A stretch of DNA of 64,000 bases from Mangrovicoccus sp. HB161399 (GTDB lineage: Bacteria; Pseudomonadota; Alphaproteobacteria; Rhodobacterales; Rhodobacteraceae), in the NCBI RefSeq assembly GCF_013184745.1, contig NZ_JAATVU010000026.1, positions 1 through 64,000 of the forward strand. Reading direction: 5' to 3'. Position 1 is the stretch's first letter. Each line of letters begins with the position of its first letter. The notes beneath the pieces are model-generated. The model saw only the letters and a program-made list of their open reading frames with translations, did not search any database and was not told the DNA's origin. Of this stretch, positions 45,635-53,227 are shown piece by piece. The translations under genes and the position numbers were made by a program.

Positions 45635-45654
45635 GGAAACCGTTTCCTATAGGA
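45635..45654. promoter_or_regulatory. Two overlapping palindromes upstream of the DapA-oxidase operon
   Basis: GGAAAC-C-GTTTCC (45635-45647) overlaps the perfect palindrome TCCTATAGGA (45645-45654), 63-82 bases before the start of the minus-strand DapA-family gene. The first looks like a LacI-type operator. The second shares TATCCTRTA (minus-strand reading) with a site in the XRE gene's promoter region. Both are inferred operators. Confidence 0.5.
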
Positions 45655-45699
45655 TAAAATGTGTCGCAAAACGAACGACGCCGGTAAAATGCCCGGATT

Positions 45700-46866
45700 T
45701 CAGGCGACGCGGCGGGCAGCGGGCGCGGCCATTCCGGGCAGATCCGCCTGGTGGAGCCCCGACAGGATCATCGCCTCTTCCAGTTCCTGCAGCAGGCAGC
45801 CGAGCGCGGTTTGCGCGCCGTCCTCGCCGGCTGCCGCCAGCCCCCAGAGCGGCAGCCGCCCGGACATCACCCCCGCGGCGCCGGCATGGAGGTACTTGAG
45901 AACGTCCAGCCCGTGGCGCACGCCGCTGTCGGCCATCACCGCGATCCGGCCGCCGACGGCCCCGCAAATGTCCGGCAGCAGGTCCAGAACCGCCGGGCAG
46001 GCATCGAAATTGCGGCCGCCATGCGAGGAGACGACGATGCCATCGGCGCCGATTTCCGCCGCTTTCACCGCGTCTTCCGGCGCGCAGATGCCCTTCAGCA
46101 GCAGCTTGCCGGTCCAGCGGTCGCGGATCCGGGTCACGGCATCCCAGTCGCGCGGCGGAGCGAAGCCGACGCGCGGGTCGCCGGAGGCGCGGGTCAGGGT
46201 GGGGCGGCTGCCTTCGGGATAATGGCCATAGGCCGGCATGCCGCCGCGCAGCAGCTCCGGCAGAATCACCCGGGCCGCCCAGGGGGCGTGCAGCGCCACG
46301 TCCAGCATGGTGCGGGCGGTCCAGCGGAAGGGCATGCCGAAGCCGCGCCGGTCGTTCCAGTCCTTCCGGATCGGGACCGGCGTGTCGAGCGTCGGCACCA
46401 GCACCTCGGCGCCCTGGCCGGCGGCGTGGCGCATGAGGCCGAAGGTCAGCTCCTCGTCGGCCCAGGAATAGAGCTGCATCCAGATCGCCGCCTCGGGAAC
46501 TTCGGCGCGGATCGCCTCGATCGGCGTCACCGACTGGGTGGAGAGGCAGACCGGCAGGCCCAGCCGCGCGGCGGCACGGGCCATGCGGATCTCGCCCGCG
46601 CGCTCCACCAGCCCGGCCAGCGCGGTAGGGGCGATGACGATCGGTGCGGCCATCGCCGTGCCGAGGATTTCCGTTGCCATGACAGGCGGTTCCGCGCCGC
46701 GCAGCACCTTAGGGACGATGGTCGCCGCATCCAGGCGCTCCCGGTCGCGGGCCAGCGACAGTTCCGAGGCGACGCCGCGGTCGATATAGTCGAAGACGCC
46801 CCGCGGCAGGCGGCGGCGGGCAATGGCGCGCCATTCGGCGAAGCTGCGCGGGGGCAGGGGCGTCAT
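45700..46866 (-). CDS. FMN-dependent alpha-hydroxy-acid oxidase/dehydrogenase (LldD/glycolate oxidase family)
   Basis: 388 residues. FMN TIM-barrel family with Tyr in GVFDYIDRG (26), APIVIAPTALAGLV, QLYSW (134), TLDTPV (Asp161), LLLKGI (Lys258), VVSSHGGRNFDACPA (catalytic His282, Arg285) and the phosphate-binding ADSGVRHGLDVLKYL and GAAGVMSGRL. It oxidises an L-2-hydroxy acid such as L-lactate or mandelate to the 2-keto acid. The usual SNHGGRQLD is changed to SSHGGRNFD, so the substrate may differ from lactate. It overlaps the XRE-cupin regulator gene by four bases and is transcribed with it. Together with the two GlcD-type enzymes, this stretch covers both stereo-forms of hydroxy acids. Confidence 0.9.
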   Translation of the reverse strand: MTPLPPRSFAEWRAIARRRLPRGVFDYIDRGVASELSLARDRERLDAATIVPKVLRGAEPPVMATEILGTAMAAPIVIAPTALAGLVERAGEIRMARAAARLGLPVCLSTQSVTPIEAIRAEVPEAAIWMQLYSWADEELTFGLMRHAAGQGAEVLVPTLDTPVPIRKDWNDRRGFGMPFRWTARTMLDVALHAPWAARVILPELLRGGMPAYGHYPEGSRPTLTRASGDPRVGFAPPRDWDAVTRIRDRWTGKLLLKGICAPEDAVKAAEIGADGIVVSSHGGRNFDACPAVLDLLPDICGAVGGRIAVMADSGVRHGLDVLKYLHAGAAGVMSGRLPLWGLAAAGEDGAQTALGCLLQELEEAMILSGLHQADLPGMAAPAARRVA

Positions 46867-47498
46867 GCGGTCATGACCCAGACGACTTCCGCATCCTCGG
46901 GGCCGACCGAGGTCCAGGCATGGCCCGCGGAGGCGTCGTAATAGACCGAGTCCCCGGGACCCATCTCCAGCGGCTGGTAGGCCGAGGTGTGCAGCAGCAT
47001 CCGTCCCTTCAGCACCATCAGGAAGACCTCGTCATCAGAGCGCGGCAGGGCGGGATAGTCGGCTTCCAGATCCCGCGCGGTCACCTTGGTCAGGACCGGC
47101 ACCATCTTCTTGTTCTTCATCTCGGCGCAGAGCAGCACGTTGTTGCAGCTCTTCGAGGTATGCGGCGTGCCCTGGCCCGCCCGCGTCACCACGCGGCGGC
47201 CCTGCACGGCCTCGCTGCGCTCCGTCTCGGCGAAGAGCTGGGACATCTCGATGCCGAGCCCGGCGACGATCTTCTGCAGGGTCGCCACCGTCGGCGAAAG
47301 CTCGCTGCGCTCGATCTTGGACAAGGTGGAGGCGGCGACGCCCGAGGCCCGGGCCAGCGATTGCAGCGACATGGCGCGTTCGCGCCGCAGCGTCTCGATC
47401 TGCCGCGACAGCCCGTCTTCGGCTTGGCCGGGGCGCCTGCGCAGGGCGGCCGAAGCCGGCTCGGCCGTTCCCATGAGGTCGTTCCCCTCGCTGTCCAT
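46863..47498 (-). CDS. XRE-family regulator with C-terminal cupin domain
   Basis: 211 residues from ATG 47498, which has AAAGGG about eight bases upstream. The helix-turn-helix is at about 32-90: IETLRRERAMSLQSLARASG, VAASTLSKIERSELSPTVAT and LQKIVAGLGIEMSQLF. The cupin domain at about 140-210 contains EVFLMVLKGRMLLHT, MGPGDSVYYDASAGHAW and EVVWVMTA. Such regulators sense small metabolites in the cupin and usually repress catabolic genes. It is divergent from the TRAP operon and coupled to the hydroxy-acid oxidase, so it likely controls both directions, and perhaps the DapA-oxidase operon at 45572 through a shared TATCCT element. Confidence 0.9.
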   Translation of the reverse strand: MDSEGNDLMGTAEPASAALRRRPGQAEDGLSRQIETLRRERAMSLQSLARASGVAASTLSKIERSELSPTVATLQKIVAGLGIEMSQLFAETERSEAVQGRRVVTRAGQGTPHTSKSCNNVLLCAEMKNKKMVPVLTKVTARDLEADYPALPRSDDEVFLMVLKGRMLLHTSAYQPLEMGPGDSVYYDASAGHAWTSVGPEDAEVVWVMTA

Positions 47499-47805
47499 CC
47501 GCAGACCCTTTCCTTGCCCTTGCTGTCCAGACGATAGCGAGGATGGAGGCGGCATTTCCACTATCCGAAACAGCAGGCCCGACAGATTCTGCCTGAGATC
47601 GCCATTGCAGCCCTCGAAATGGGCGTTCCGGCAGCATTTATGCCTAATTAGCAGGCTAAAAATGCGCCACTATCCTGTAATATCGTAGCCTTTGCGAAAA
47701 ATTGTTGACGAAAATGCCGGTCCGGCCAGCATCGGTGAGACCAAGACAACGAGACAGGCCCGGCCCGGCGGCCGAGGCCGATCCGGCAACAGGAAGGACC
47801 GACCC
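47499..47805. promoter_or_regulatory. Divergent promoter region between the XRE-cupin gene and TRAP operon 2
   Basis: No gene is present. CCACTATCC occurs twice in direct orientation (47558-47566 and 47667-47675). GCATTT (47634-47639) and AAATGC (47660-47665) form an inverted repeat that encloses an AT-rich core. The second CCACTATCC continues TGTAATA, giving TATCCTGTA, close to TATCCTATA at 45649-45657 read on the minus strand. These are reasonable candidates for regulator sites. Promoter boxes were not assigned. Confidence 0.5.
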
Positions 47806-48831
47806 ATGCTGCTCAATTCCCTCAAGGCAGGCACAATCGCTGCGACCTTCGCGTTGGCAGGCGCGCTGGCCCCGGTGCAGGCCGACACGATCCGCATCGG
47901 CACCGTCGACGGCGAAGGCAACCTGCTGGACAATGTCTACTGGGCCTATACGGAGGTCTTCGACTCCATCCTGAAGGCGCAGACCGGCGGCGAATACGAG
48001 CTGCAGGTCTTCCCGAACGGCCAGCTCGGCGATCTGGAGTCGATGCTGGAGCAGGTCGCGCGCGGCTCGCTGCAGATCGTGGCAGGCATCAGCGCAGGCC
48101 ACCTGCAGGCCTATACCGACATCGCCGCCGTGCTGGAAATGCCCTACGTCTTCCCCTCGACCGCCGTCGCGCGCGAGGTCATGGACGGCAAGTTCGGCAA
48201 GGACCTGTCCGACCGCATCGCCGAGGAGACCGGCGTGCGCATCATTTCCTACCTGCCGTCCGCCTTCCGCAACTTCTCCAGCTCGACCAAGCTGATCAAG
48301 TCGCCCGAGGACATGGCGGGCATGAAGATGCGCACCCAGCAGATCCCGATCCACGTGGCGATGGTCGAGGCGCTCGGCGCCAACCCGACCCCGATCGCCT
48401 GGTCCGAGCTCTATTCCGCGCTGCAGACCGGCGTGGTCGACGGCCAGGAGAACGCGCCCTACACCATGCTGATGGCGAACCTTCAGGAAGTGCAGAAGTT
48501 CTACACGCTCGACCATCACCTGCTGAACATGCCGATCGTGGCGATGAACGAGGACTACTACCAGTCGCTGCCCGACGGCGTGAAGGCGACCATCGACGAG
48601 GCGGCAGGCGAGGCGGCCTTCGCGCTTCTCGGCATCGTCAAGGCCAAGGAATCCCAGGACCTTGCCGTGATCGAGGATGCCGGCGTCGAGATCTACCAGC
48701 CCTCTCCGGAGGAATTCCAGATGTTCGTCGACAAGGTGCAGGCGCCGGTCGAGACCATCCTCGCCGACATCGTCGGACAGGACCTGATCGACGAGCTGAA
48801 GGCGGCCGTGGCCGACGCCCAGGCCGAGTGA
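47806..48831 (+). CDS. TRAP transporter solute-binding protein (DctP type), TRAP operon 2
   Basis: 341 residues. The signal peptide MLLNSLKAGTIAATFALAGA is cut after Ala26 (VQA) before DTIRIGT. DctP features: YELQVFPNGQLGDLESMLEQVARGSLQIV, AAVLEMPYVF, GVRIISYLPSAFRNFSSS, PEDMAGMKMRTQQIPIHVAMVEALGANPTPIAWSE and LYSALQTGVVDGQENAPYTM. The conserved Arg in KMRTQQ binds the ligand carboxylate. ATG 47806 has AGGAAGG upstream; a start at 47692 would add 38 residues before the signal. The ligand is likely an organic acid feeding the lyase and oxidase encoded downstream. Confidence 0.92.
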   Translation: MLLNSLKAGTIAATFALAGALAPVQADTIRIGTVDGEGNLLDNVYWAYTEVFDSILKAQTGGEYELQVFPNGQLGDLESMLEQVARGSLQIVAGISAGHLQAYTDIAAVLEMPYVFPSTAVAREVMDGKFGKDLSDRIAEETGVRIISYLPSAFRNFSSSTKLIKSPEDMAGMKMRTQQIPIHVAMVEALGANPTPIAWSELYSALQTGVVDGQENAPYTMLMANLQEVQKFYTLDHHLLNMPIVAMNEDYYQSLPDGVKATIDEAAGEAAFALLGIVKAKESQDLAVIEDAGVEIYQPSPEEFQMFVDKVQAPVETILADIVGQDLIDELKAAVADAQAE

Positions 48832-48840
48832 GGCCGCCTT

Positions 48841-48886
48841 GCCCCGCGCCCCGGCTTTCCCCTCTCTCTCCGGCCCGGCGCGGGGC
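48841..48886 (+). terminator. Intercistronic hairpin after TRAP binding-protein gene 2
   Basis: GCCCCGCGCC (48841-48850) pairs perfectly with GGCGCGGGGC (48877-48886), and an inner CCGG/CCGG pair extends it. It is ten bases after the binding-protein stop, with no T-run. It probably stabilises the binding-protein mRNA or reduces read-through to dctQ. Confidence 0.55.
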
Positions 48887-48928
48887 CACTGACGACGCGG
48901 GCCGCAAAGGCCTCAAGCGGAGCAATCC

Positions 48929-49444
48929 ATGCTGAACACCCTCGAAAGACTGGCCGATGCGCTCGGCGCCGTGACCTCGGCGCTGGCGCGGCTGACCCTG
49001 GTCGGCGTCGCGGCCTGCCTGATCCTGCAGGTCGTGCTGCGCTATGTCTTCAACGCGTCGCTGCCCTGGCCCGAAGAGGCCGCGCGCTACCTGATGATCT
49101 GGACCGTCATGCTGGCCGGCAGCCTGCTGGTGAAGGACGAGCAGCTGGTGCGCGTCGATTTCTTCGACCATTTCTGGCCGCACCGCGCGCTGTCGATCCG
49201 CAACGCCGTCTTCCGCCTGCTTCTGGCAGGCCTTCTCTTCGTGCTGGTCTGGAAGGGCTGGGACAATGCCGTCTTCGGACAGCGCCGCACCGCCGTGACG
49301 ATCGGCATCTCCTTCTTCTGGATCTATCTCGCCGTGCCCGTGGGCGGCGCGCTGATGATGTTCCACATGATCGTCCTGGCAATCCGCGACCTGGTGCGCG
49401 GCACGCCGCAGACCGGTCCCTCCATCCTTAATGCCGAGGTCTGA
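48929..49444 (+). CDS. TRAP transporter small permease (DctQ type), TRAP operon 2
   Basis: 171 residues with four hydrophobic segments (about 15-38, 55-70, 90-110 and 125-150). VVLRYVFNASLPWPEEAARYLMIWTVMLAG is the DctQ hallmark (RYxFNxSLxWxEExxR). It pairs with DctM. It lies 97 bases after the binding-protein gene, beyond the hairpin, and three bases before dctM. Confidence 0.9.
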   Translation: MLNTLERLADALGAVTSALARLTLVGVAACLILQVVLRYVFNASLPWPEEAARYLMIWTVMLAGSLLVKDEQLVRVDFFDHFWPHRALSIRNAVFRLLLAGLLFVLVWKGWDNAVFGQRRTAVTIGISFFWIYLAVPVGGALMMFHMIVLAIRDLVRGTPQTGPSILNAEV

Positions 49445-49447
49445 GCC

Positions 49448-50749
49448 ATGGAGCATCCCCTCCTGATCACGCTGGGCCTGATGCTGGGCCTGATGGTGCT
49501 GGGCAGCCCGGTGATCTTCGCCATCGGCTTTGCCGGTCTCGCCTATTTCTTCGTGAAGCCGGGCATGACCGCCATGCTCGACATCTATGCCCACAAGTTC
49601 TTCACCGGCATGGACGTGTTCATCTGGCTGTCGATCCCGCTCTTCATCATCGCGGGCGAGATCATGACCGCGATCGGCATGACCGACAGGCTGGTGAACC
49701 TGTCGCGCCTGATGGTCGGCCGCCTGCGCGGCGGGCTGGCCTATGTCAACGTCGTCGGCTCGATGATGTTCTCGGGCGTCTCCGGATCGGCGCTGGCGGA
49801 CATTTCCGCGCTCGGCCCGGTCGAGATGAAGATGATGGAGAAGGACGGCTACGAGAAGGACTTCGCCGCCGCCGTCACCGTGTCTTCCGCGATCCAGGGA
49901 CCGATCATCCCGCCCTCGATTCCGCTGATCATGTTCTCGGCTCTGACCAACACGTCGGTCGCCGCGCTGTTCCTGGCCGGCGCCGTGCCGGGGATGCTGC
50001 TGGGGCTGTTCCAGATGGCGGTGATCTTCGTCATCGCGCGCCGCCGCGGCTTTCCGACCAACCCGATTGCCGGGCTGAACCTGCAGGTCGCCTTCGGCAT
50101 CATCCTGCATGCCTTCTGGGCGATCTTCATGCCGCTGATCATCATCGGGGGCATCGTCGGCGGCATCTTCACCGCCACCGAAGCCGCCGCCATCGCCGTG
50201 GCCTACGGGCTGGTGATCGGCGGGCTGGCCTACCGCAACCTGTCTCTGAAGGAGCTCTGGGCGATCCTCGACCGCTCGGCGCGCACCTCGGCCTCGGTCT
50301 ACCTGATCGTCGGCTTCGCCACCGTCATCTCCTGGGTTCTGGCCAACGAGCGCGTGCCGGCCGAGCTGCAATCCATGGTCGAGGCCGCGAACCTGCAGCC
50401 CTGGATGCTGCTGCTGATCCTCAACATCTTCTTCCTGGTCAACGGGCTCTGGGTGTCGGACTCGGTGCAGCTGCTCCTGTTCGCGCCGCTCTTCACGCCG
50501 CTGCTGGCGGCGATGGGCGTCGACCCGGTGCATTTCGGCGTCATCATGGTGGTGAATGTCATGATCGGCCTGATCACGCCGCCCTACGGGCTGGCGCTGT
50601 ATCTCGGCTCGTCGATTTCCGGGGTGCCGCTGGGCAAGATCGTCAAGGCGGCCTGGCCCTTCCTCGTCTCCAATCTCGTGGTGCTGGTGCTGGTCACCTA
50701 CGTGCCCGCCATTCCTCTCACCCTCCCGCGGCTTCTCGGCTTCCTGTGA
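49448..50749 (+). CDS. TRAP transporter large permease (DctM type), TRAP operon 2
   Basis: 433 residues, about 12 hydrophobic segments. Motifs: FIWLSIPLFIIAGEIMTAIGMTDRLVNLSRLMVGRLRGG, MMFSGVSGSALADISALGPVEM, QGPIIPPSIPLIMFSALTNTSVAALFLAGAVPG and LITPPYGLALYLGSSIS. It is the sodium-coupled transport subunit. It is the same length as the DctM at 7887-9188 but clearly a different subgroup. Confidence 0.92.
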   Translation: MEHPLLITLGLMLGLMVLGSPVIFAIGFAGLAYFFVKPGMTAMLDIYAHKFFTGMDVFIWLSIPLFIIAGEIMTAIGMTDRLVNLSRLMVGRLRGGLAYVNVVGSMMFSGVSGSALADISALGPVEMKMMEKDGYEKDFAAAVTVSSAIQGPIIPPSIPLIMFSALTNTSVAALFLAGAVPGMLLGLFQMAVIFVIARRRGFPTNPIAGLNLQVAFGIILHAFWAIFMPLIIIGGIVGGIFTATEAAAIAVAYGLVIGGLAYRNLSLKELWAILDRSARTSASVYLIVGFATVISWVLANERVPAELQSMVEAANLQPWMLLLILNIFFLVNGLWVSDSVQLLLFAPLFTPLLAAMGVDPVHFGVIMVVNVMIGLITPPYGLALYLGSSISGVPLGKIVKAAWPFLVSNLVVLVLVTYVPAIPLTLPRLLGFL

Positions 50750-50780
50750 TGCCGCATCCGAACCTCCAAGGACCTCTCCC

Positions 50781-51683
50781 ATGCTGACCAAGGACGACCT
50801 GCACGGTCTCTTCACCGCCATCGTCACCCCCTTCACCGCCGAGGGCGCGGTGGATTACGACGCGCTGAAGGCCCTCGTCCGCCTGCAGATCGAGGCCGGC
50901 GCCTCGGGCGTCGTGCCGATCGGCGGCACCGGCGAATATCCGGCCCTGTCGCGCGCCGAGCGCGCGGGCATCGTCTCGGCCTGCGTCGAAACCGCCGAGG
51001 GCCGCCCGGTCATGCCCGGCGTGCTCTCGACCGGCTTCCATGACGCCGTGGAAACCGGCACCGATTTCGCCAAGGTCGGCGCCGCCGGCGTCATGCTGGT
51101 GACGCCCTACTATGCGCCGGGTCCGCAGGAAGGCATGATCGACTACTACCGCGCCTATCGCGACGCGGTCGACCTGCCGGTCATGGCCTACGAGATCCCG
51201 CGCCGCACCGGCGTCGCCTTCAAGGCCGAGACCCTGGCCGCGCTGGCCGAGGACGGCACGCTGATCGGCATGAAATACTCCTCCTACGACCTGCCGGAAT
51301 TCATCCGCGCCGTCTCGCTGGCGGGGGACAAGATGTCGATCCTCTCCGGCGAGGAGCCGCTTTTCGCCACCCATGTCGCGCTCGGCGCCAAGGGCGGCGT
51401 GCTGGCCACGGCGAACATGTATCCCGGCCACTGGCTGAAGGTCTTCGAGACCGCGGCAAACGGCGACCTGAAGGCCGCCGTGGCGCTCTCCAACGCGCTC
51501 GGTCCGGTGATCGACGCGGTCTTCCGCGAGACCAATCCGGGTCCGCTCAAGGTCTACATGGAGATGTGCGGCGTCAAGGCCGGCCCGGTGCGCCGCCCGC
51601 TGATCCAGCCCTCCGACGAGACCCTCGAAGCGCTGAAGGCGGCCTTCGCGGGCTTCGGCGCGGCGGATCTCGCCGCGGCATGA
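50781..51683 (+). CDS. DapA (dihydrodipicolinate synthase) family lyase, copy 2
   Basis: 300 residues. GGTGEYPALS (48-57), VMLVTPYYAPGPQEGMIDYYRAY, MAYEIPRRTG (Tyr137) and LIGMKYSSYD (Schiff-base Lys165) show an active class I lyase. It starts 31 bases after dctM and is coupled to the FAD oxidase gene (ATGA), forming a TRAP-lyase-oxidase operon. The likely sequence is import of a hydroxy or keto acid, oxidation at C2, then cleavage or dehydration of the 2-keto acid. The exact compound is not known. It shares the YEIP.RTG motif with copy 1, but the residues around the Lys differ, so the two probably have different substrates. Confidence 0.88.
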   Translation: MLTKDDLHGLFTAIVTPFTAEGAVDYDALKALVRLQIEAGASGVVPIGGTGEYPALSRAERAGIVSACVETAEGRPVMPGVLSTGFHDAVETGTDFAKVGAAGVMLVTPYYAPGPQEGMIDYYRAYRDAVDLPVMAYEIPRRTGVAFKAETLAALAEDGTLIGMKYSSYDLPEFIRAVSLAGDKMSILSGEEPLFATHVALGAKGGVLATANMYPGHWLKVFETAANGDLKAAVALSNALGPVIDAVFRETNPGPLKVYMEMCGVKAGPVRRPLIQPSDETLEALKAAFAGFGAADLAAA

Positions 51684-53104
51684 CCCAGGTGCTCGAGCAG
51701 GGCCTTGCGGATGACCTCCTCGGCCTTCTCGGGCCGAAAGGGGTCCGGACGGGGGCCGAGATGGCCCCCTGGCTGACCGATTTCCGCCACCGCATGACCG
51801 GCACGGCCGCGGCGGTGGCGCTGCCGGCCTCCACCGCGGAGGCGGCGGCCGCGGTGCGCGCCGCCACATCGCGCGGGCTGCCGGTCTTCCCGCAGGGCGG
51901 CAATACCGGGCTCTGCTACGGCGCCGTGCCGAAGGACGGGCTGGTGGTCGCTCTGCCGCGGATGCGCGGCATCCGGCATTTCGACCGCGCCTCCGGCCTG
52001 CTGACCGTCGAGGCCGGCATGACCCTGACAGAGGTGCACGACTTTGCCGCCGCCGAGGGCCTGCAGTTCCCGCTGCATCTGGGCAGCGAGGGCACGGCAC
52101 AGATCGGCGGGCTGATCTCCACCAATGCCGGCGGCACGGGCGTTCTGCGCTATGGCGCGATGCGCGATCTGGTGGCGGGAGTGGAGCTGGTGCTGGCCGA
52201 CGGGCGCGTGCTCGACGATCTTGCCGCCCTGCCTAAGGACAACCGCGGCTATCCGCTGCGCCATATGGTGGCCGGAGCCGAGGGCACGCTGGGGCTGGTG
52301 ACCGCGGCGACGCTGCGGCTCACGCCGGCGATGCAGGACCGCGCCCATGCCTGGCTGGCGGTGGACACCGCGGAACAGGCGCTGGAACTGGCCGCGCGGC
52401 TGCGCGCCGCGGCAGGGGACGTGCTGGAAGCGCTGGAGCTTCTCGACCGCGCCCAGGTCAGCTACGTCCAGCGCCACATTCCGGGCACGCGGATGCCCTT
52501 TGCCGCAACGCCCGCCTGGTCGCTGCTGGTGGAGCTGGCCTCCGCCCGCGCCGATGCGGGCATGCAGGGGCTGCTGGAATCCGCGCTGGAATCCGCCTTC
52601 GAGGACGGGCTGATCGCCGATGCGGTGATCGCGCAGAGCGAGGGGCAGGGCGCCGAGATCTGGCATTTCCGCCATTCGGTGACCGAGGCCAATGCCCGCG
52701 AGGGCGTTGGCGTCGTCATGGACACCTCCGTCCGTCCGGGGAAGATCGCGCAGTTCATCGCCGAGGCCGATGCCGTCGCCGCCGCGCGCTTCCCGGAGGC
52801 GGAACGCGCCATCACCGCCCATATCGGCGACGGCAATGTCCATTACATCGTGATGTTCCCGCACGCCCTCTGGGCACGCCACAAGGATCCGATCGCGAAG
52901 GAGATGGAGGTCGAGACCGCCATCCATGACGTGGTCGCCCGGCATGGTGGCAGCTTCTCGGCCGAGCACGGCATCGGGCGGAAGCTGGCTTCCGAGATGG
53001 CGCGCCTCGGCGATCCGGTGCGGCTGGAGATCCTGCGCGGCATCAAGGCAGCCTTCGACCCGCAGGGCCTGATGAATCCCGGCGTGCTTCTTCCCGGCGC
53101 GTGA
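51680..53104 (+). CDS. FAD-binding 2-hydroxy-acid oxidase/dehydrogenase (GlcD family), copy 2
   Basis: 474 residues from ATG 51680. FAD domain: VFPQGGNTGLCYGAV, LHLGSEGTAQIGGLISTNAGGTGVLRYG and GAEGTLGLVTAATLRL. Oxidase domain: RHSVTEANAREGVGVVMDTSV, HIGDGNVHYIVMF and GGSFSAEHGIGRKLASEM. It is the same family as copy 1 at 43237 and likewise directly follows a DapA-type gene. It is the last gene of TRAP operon 2. A 17-pair hairpin follows before the convergent LysR gene. Confidence 0.9.
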   Translation: MTQVLEQGLADDLLGLLGPKGVRTGAEMAPWLTDFRHRMTGTAAAVALPASTAEAAAAVRAATSRGLPVFPQGGNTGLCYGAVPKDGLVVALPRMRGIRHFDRASGLLTVEAGMTLTEVHDFAAAEGLQFPLHLGSEGTAQIGGLISTNAGGTGVLRYGAMRDLVAGVELVLADGRVLDDLAALPKDNRGYPLRHMVAGAEGTLGLVTAATLRLTPAMQDRAHAWLAVDTAEQALELAARLRAAAGDVLEALELLDRAQVSYVQRHIPGTRMPFAATPAWSLLVELASARADAGMQGLLESALESAFEDGLIADAVIAQSEGQGAEIWHFRHSVTEANAREGVGVVMDTSVRPGKIAQFIAEADAVAAARFPEAERAITAHIGDGNVHYIVMFPHALWARHKDPIAKEMEVETAIHDVVARHGGSFSAEHGIGRKLASEMARLGDPVRLEILRGIKAAFDPQGLMNPGVLLPGA

Positions 53105-53142
53105 CACCCGCCCCCGCACGGGACCGCCCGTGGCCTGGCGGA

Positions 53143-53194
53143 GCCCGACCCGGCTGCCCTGGGGACAAGGGACCATGGGGCAGCCGGGTCGGGC
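53143..53194. terminator. 17-pair hairpin between convergent genes
   Basis: GCCCGACCCGGCTGCCC (53143-53159) and its perfect complement (53178-53194) flank an 18-base loop, between the TRAP operon 2 end and the lysR stop. No T-run is present on either side, but the stem is long and the position fits a shared transcription barrier. Confidence 0.6.
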
Positions 53195-53227
53195 CTTGCT
53201 GCCCCTCCGGCCGCCGCGCCCCTGAGG

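Noticed and set aside
48638-50836. A 732-residue minus-strand open frame under TRAP operon 2
   Set aside because: It is antisense to dctQ, dctM and the end of the binding-protein gene; no domain is visible.
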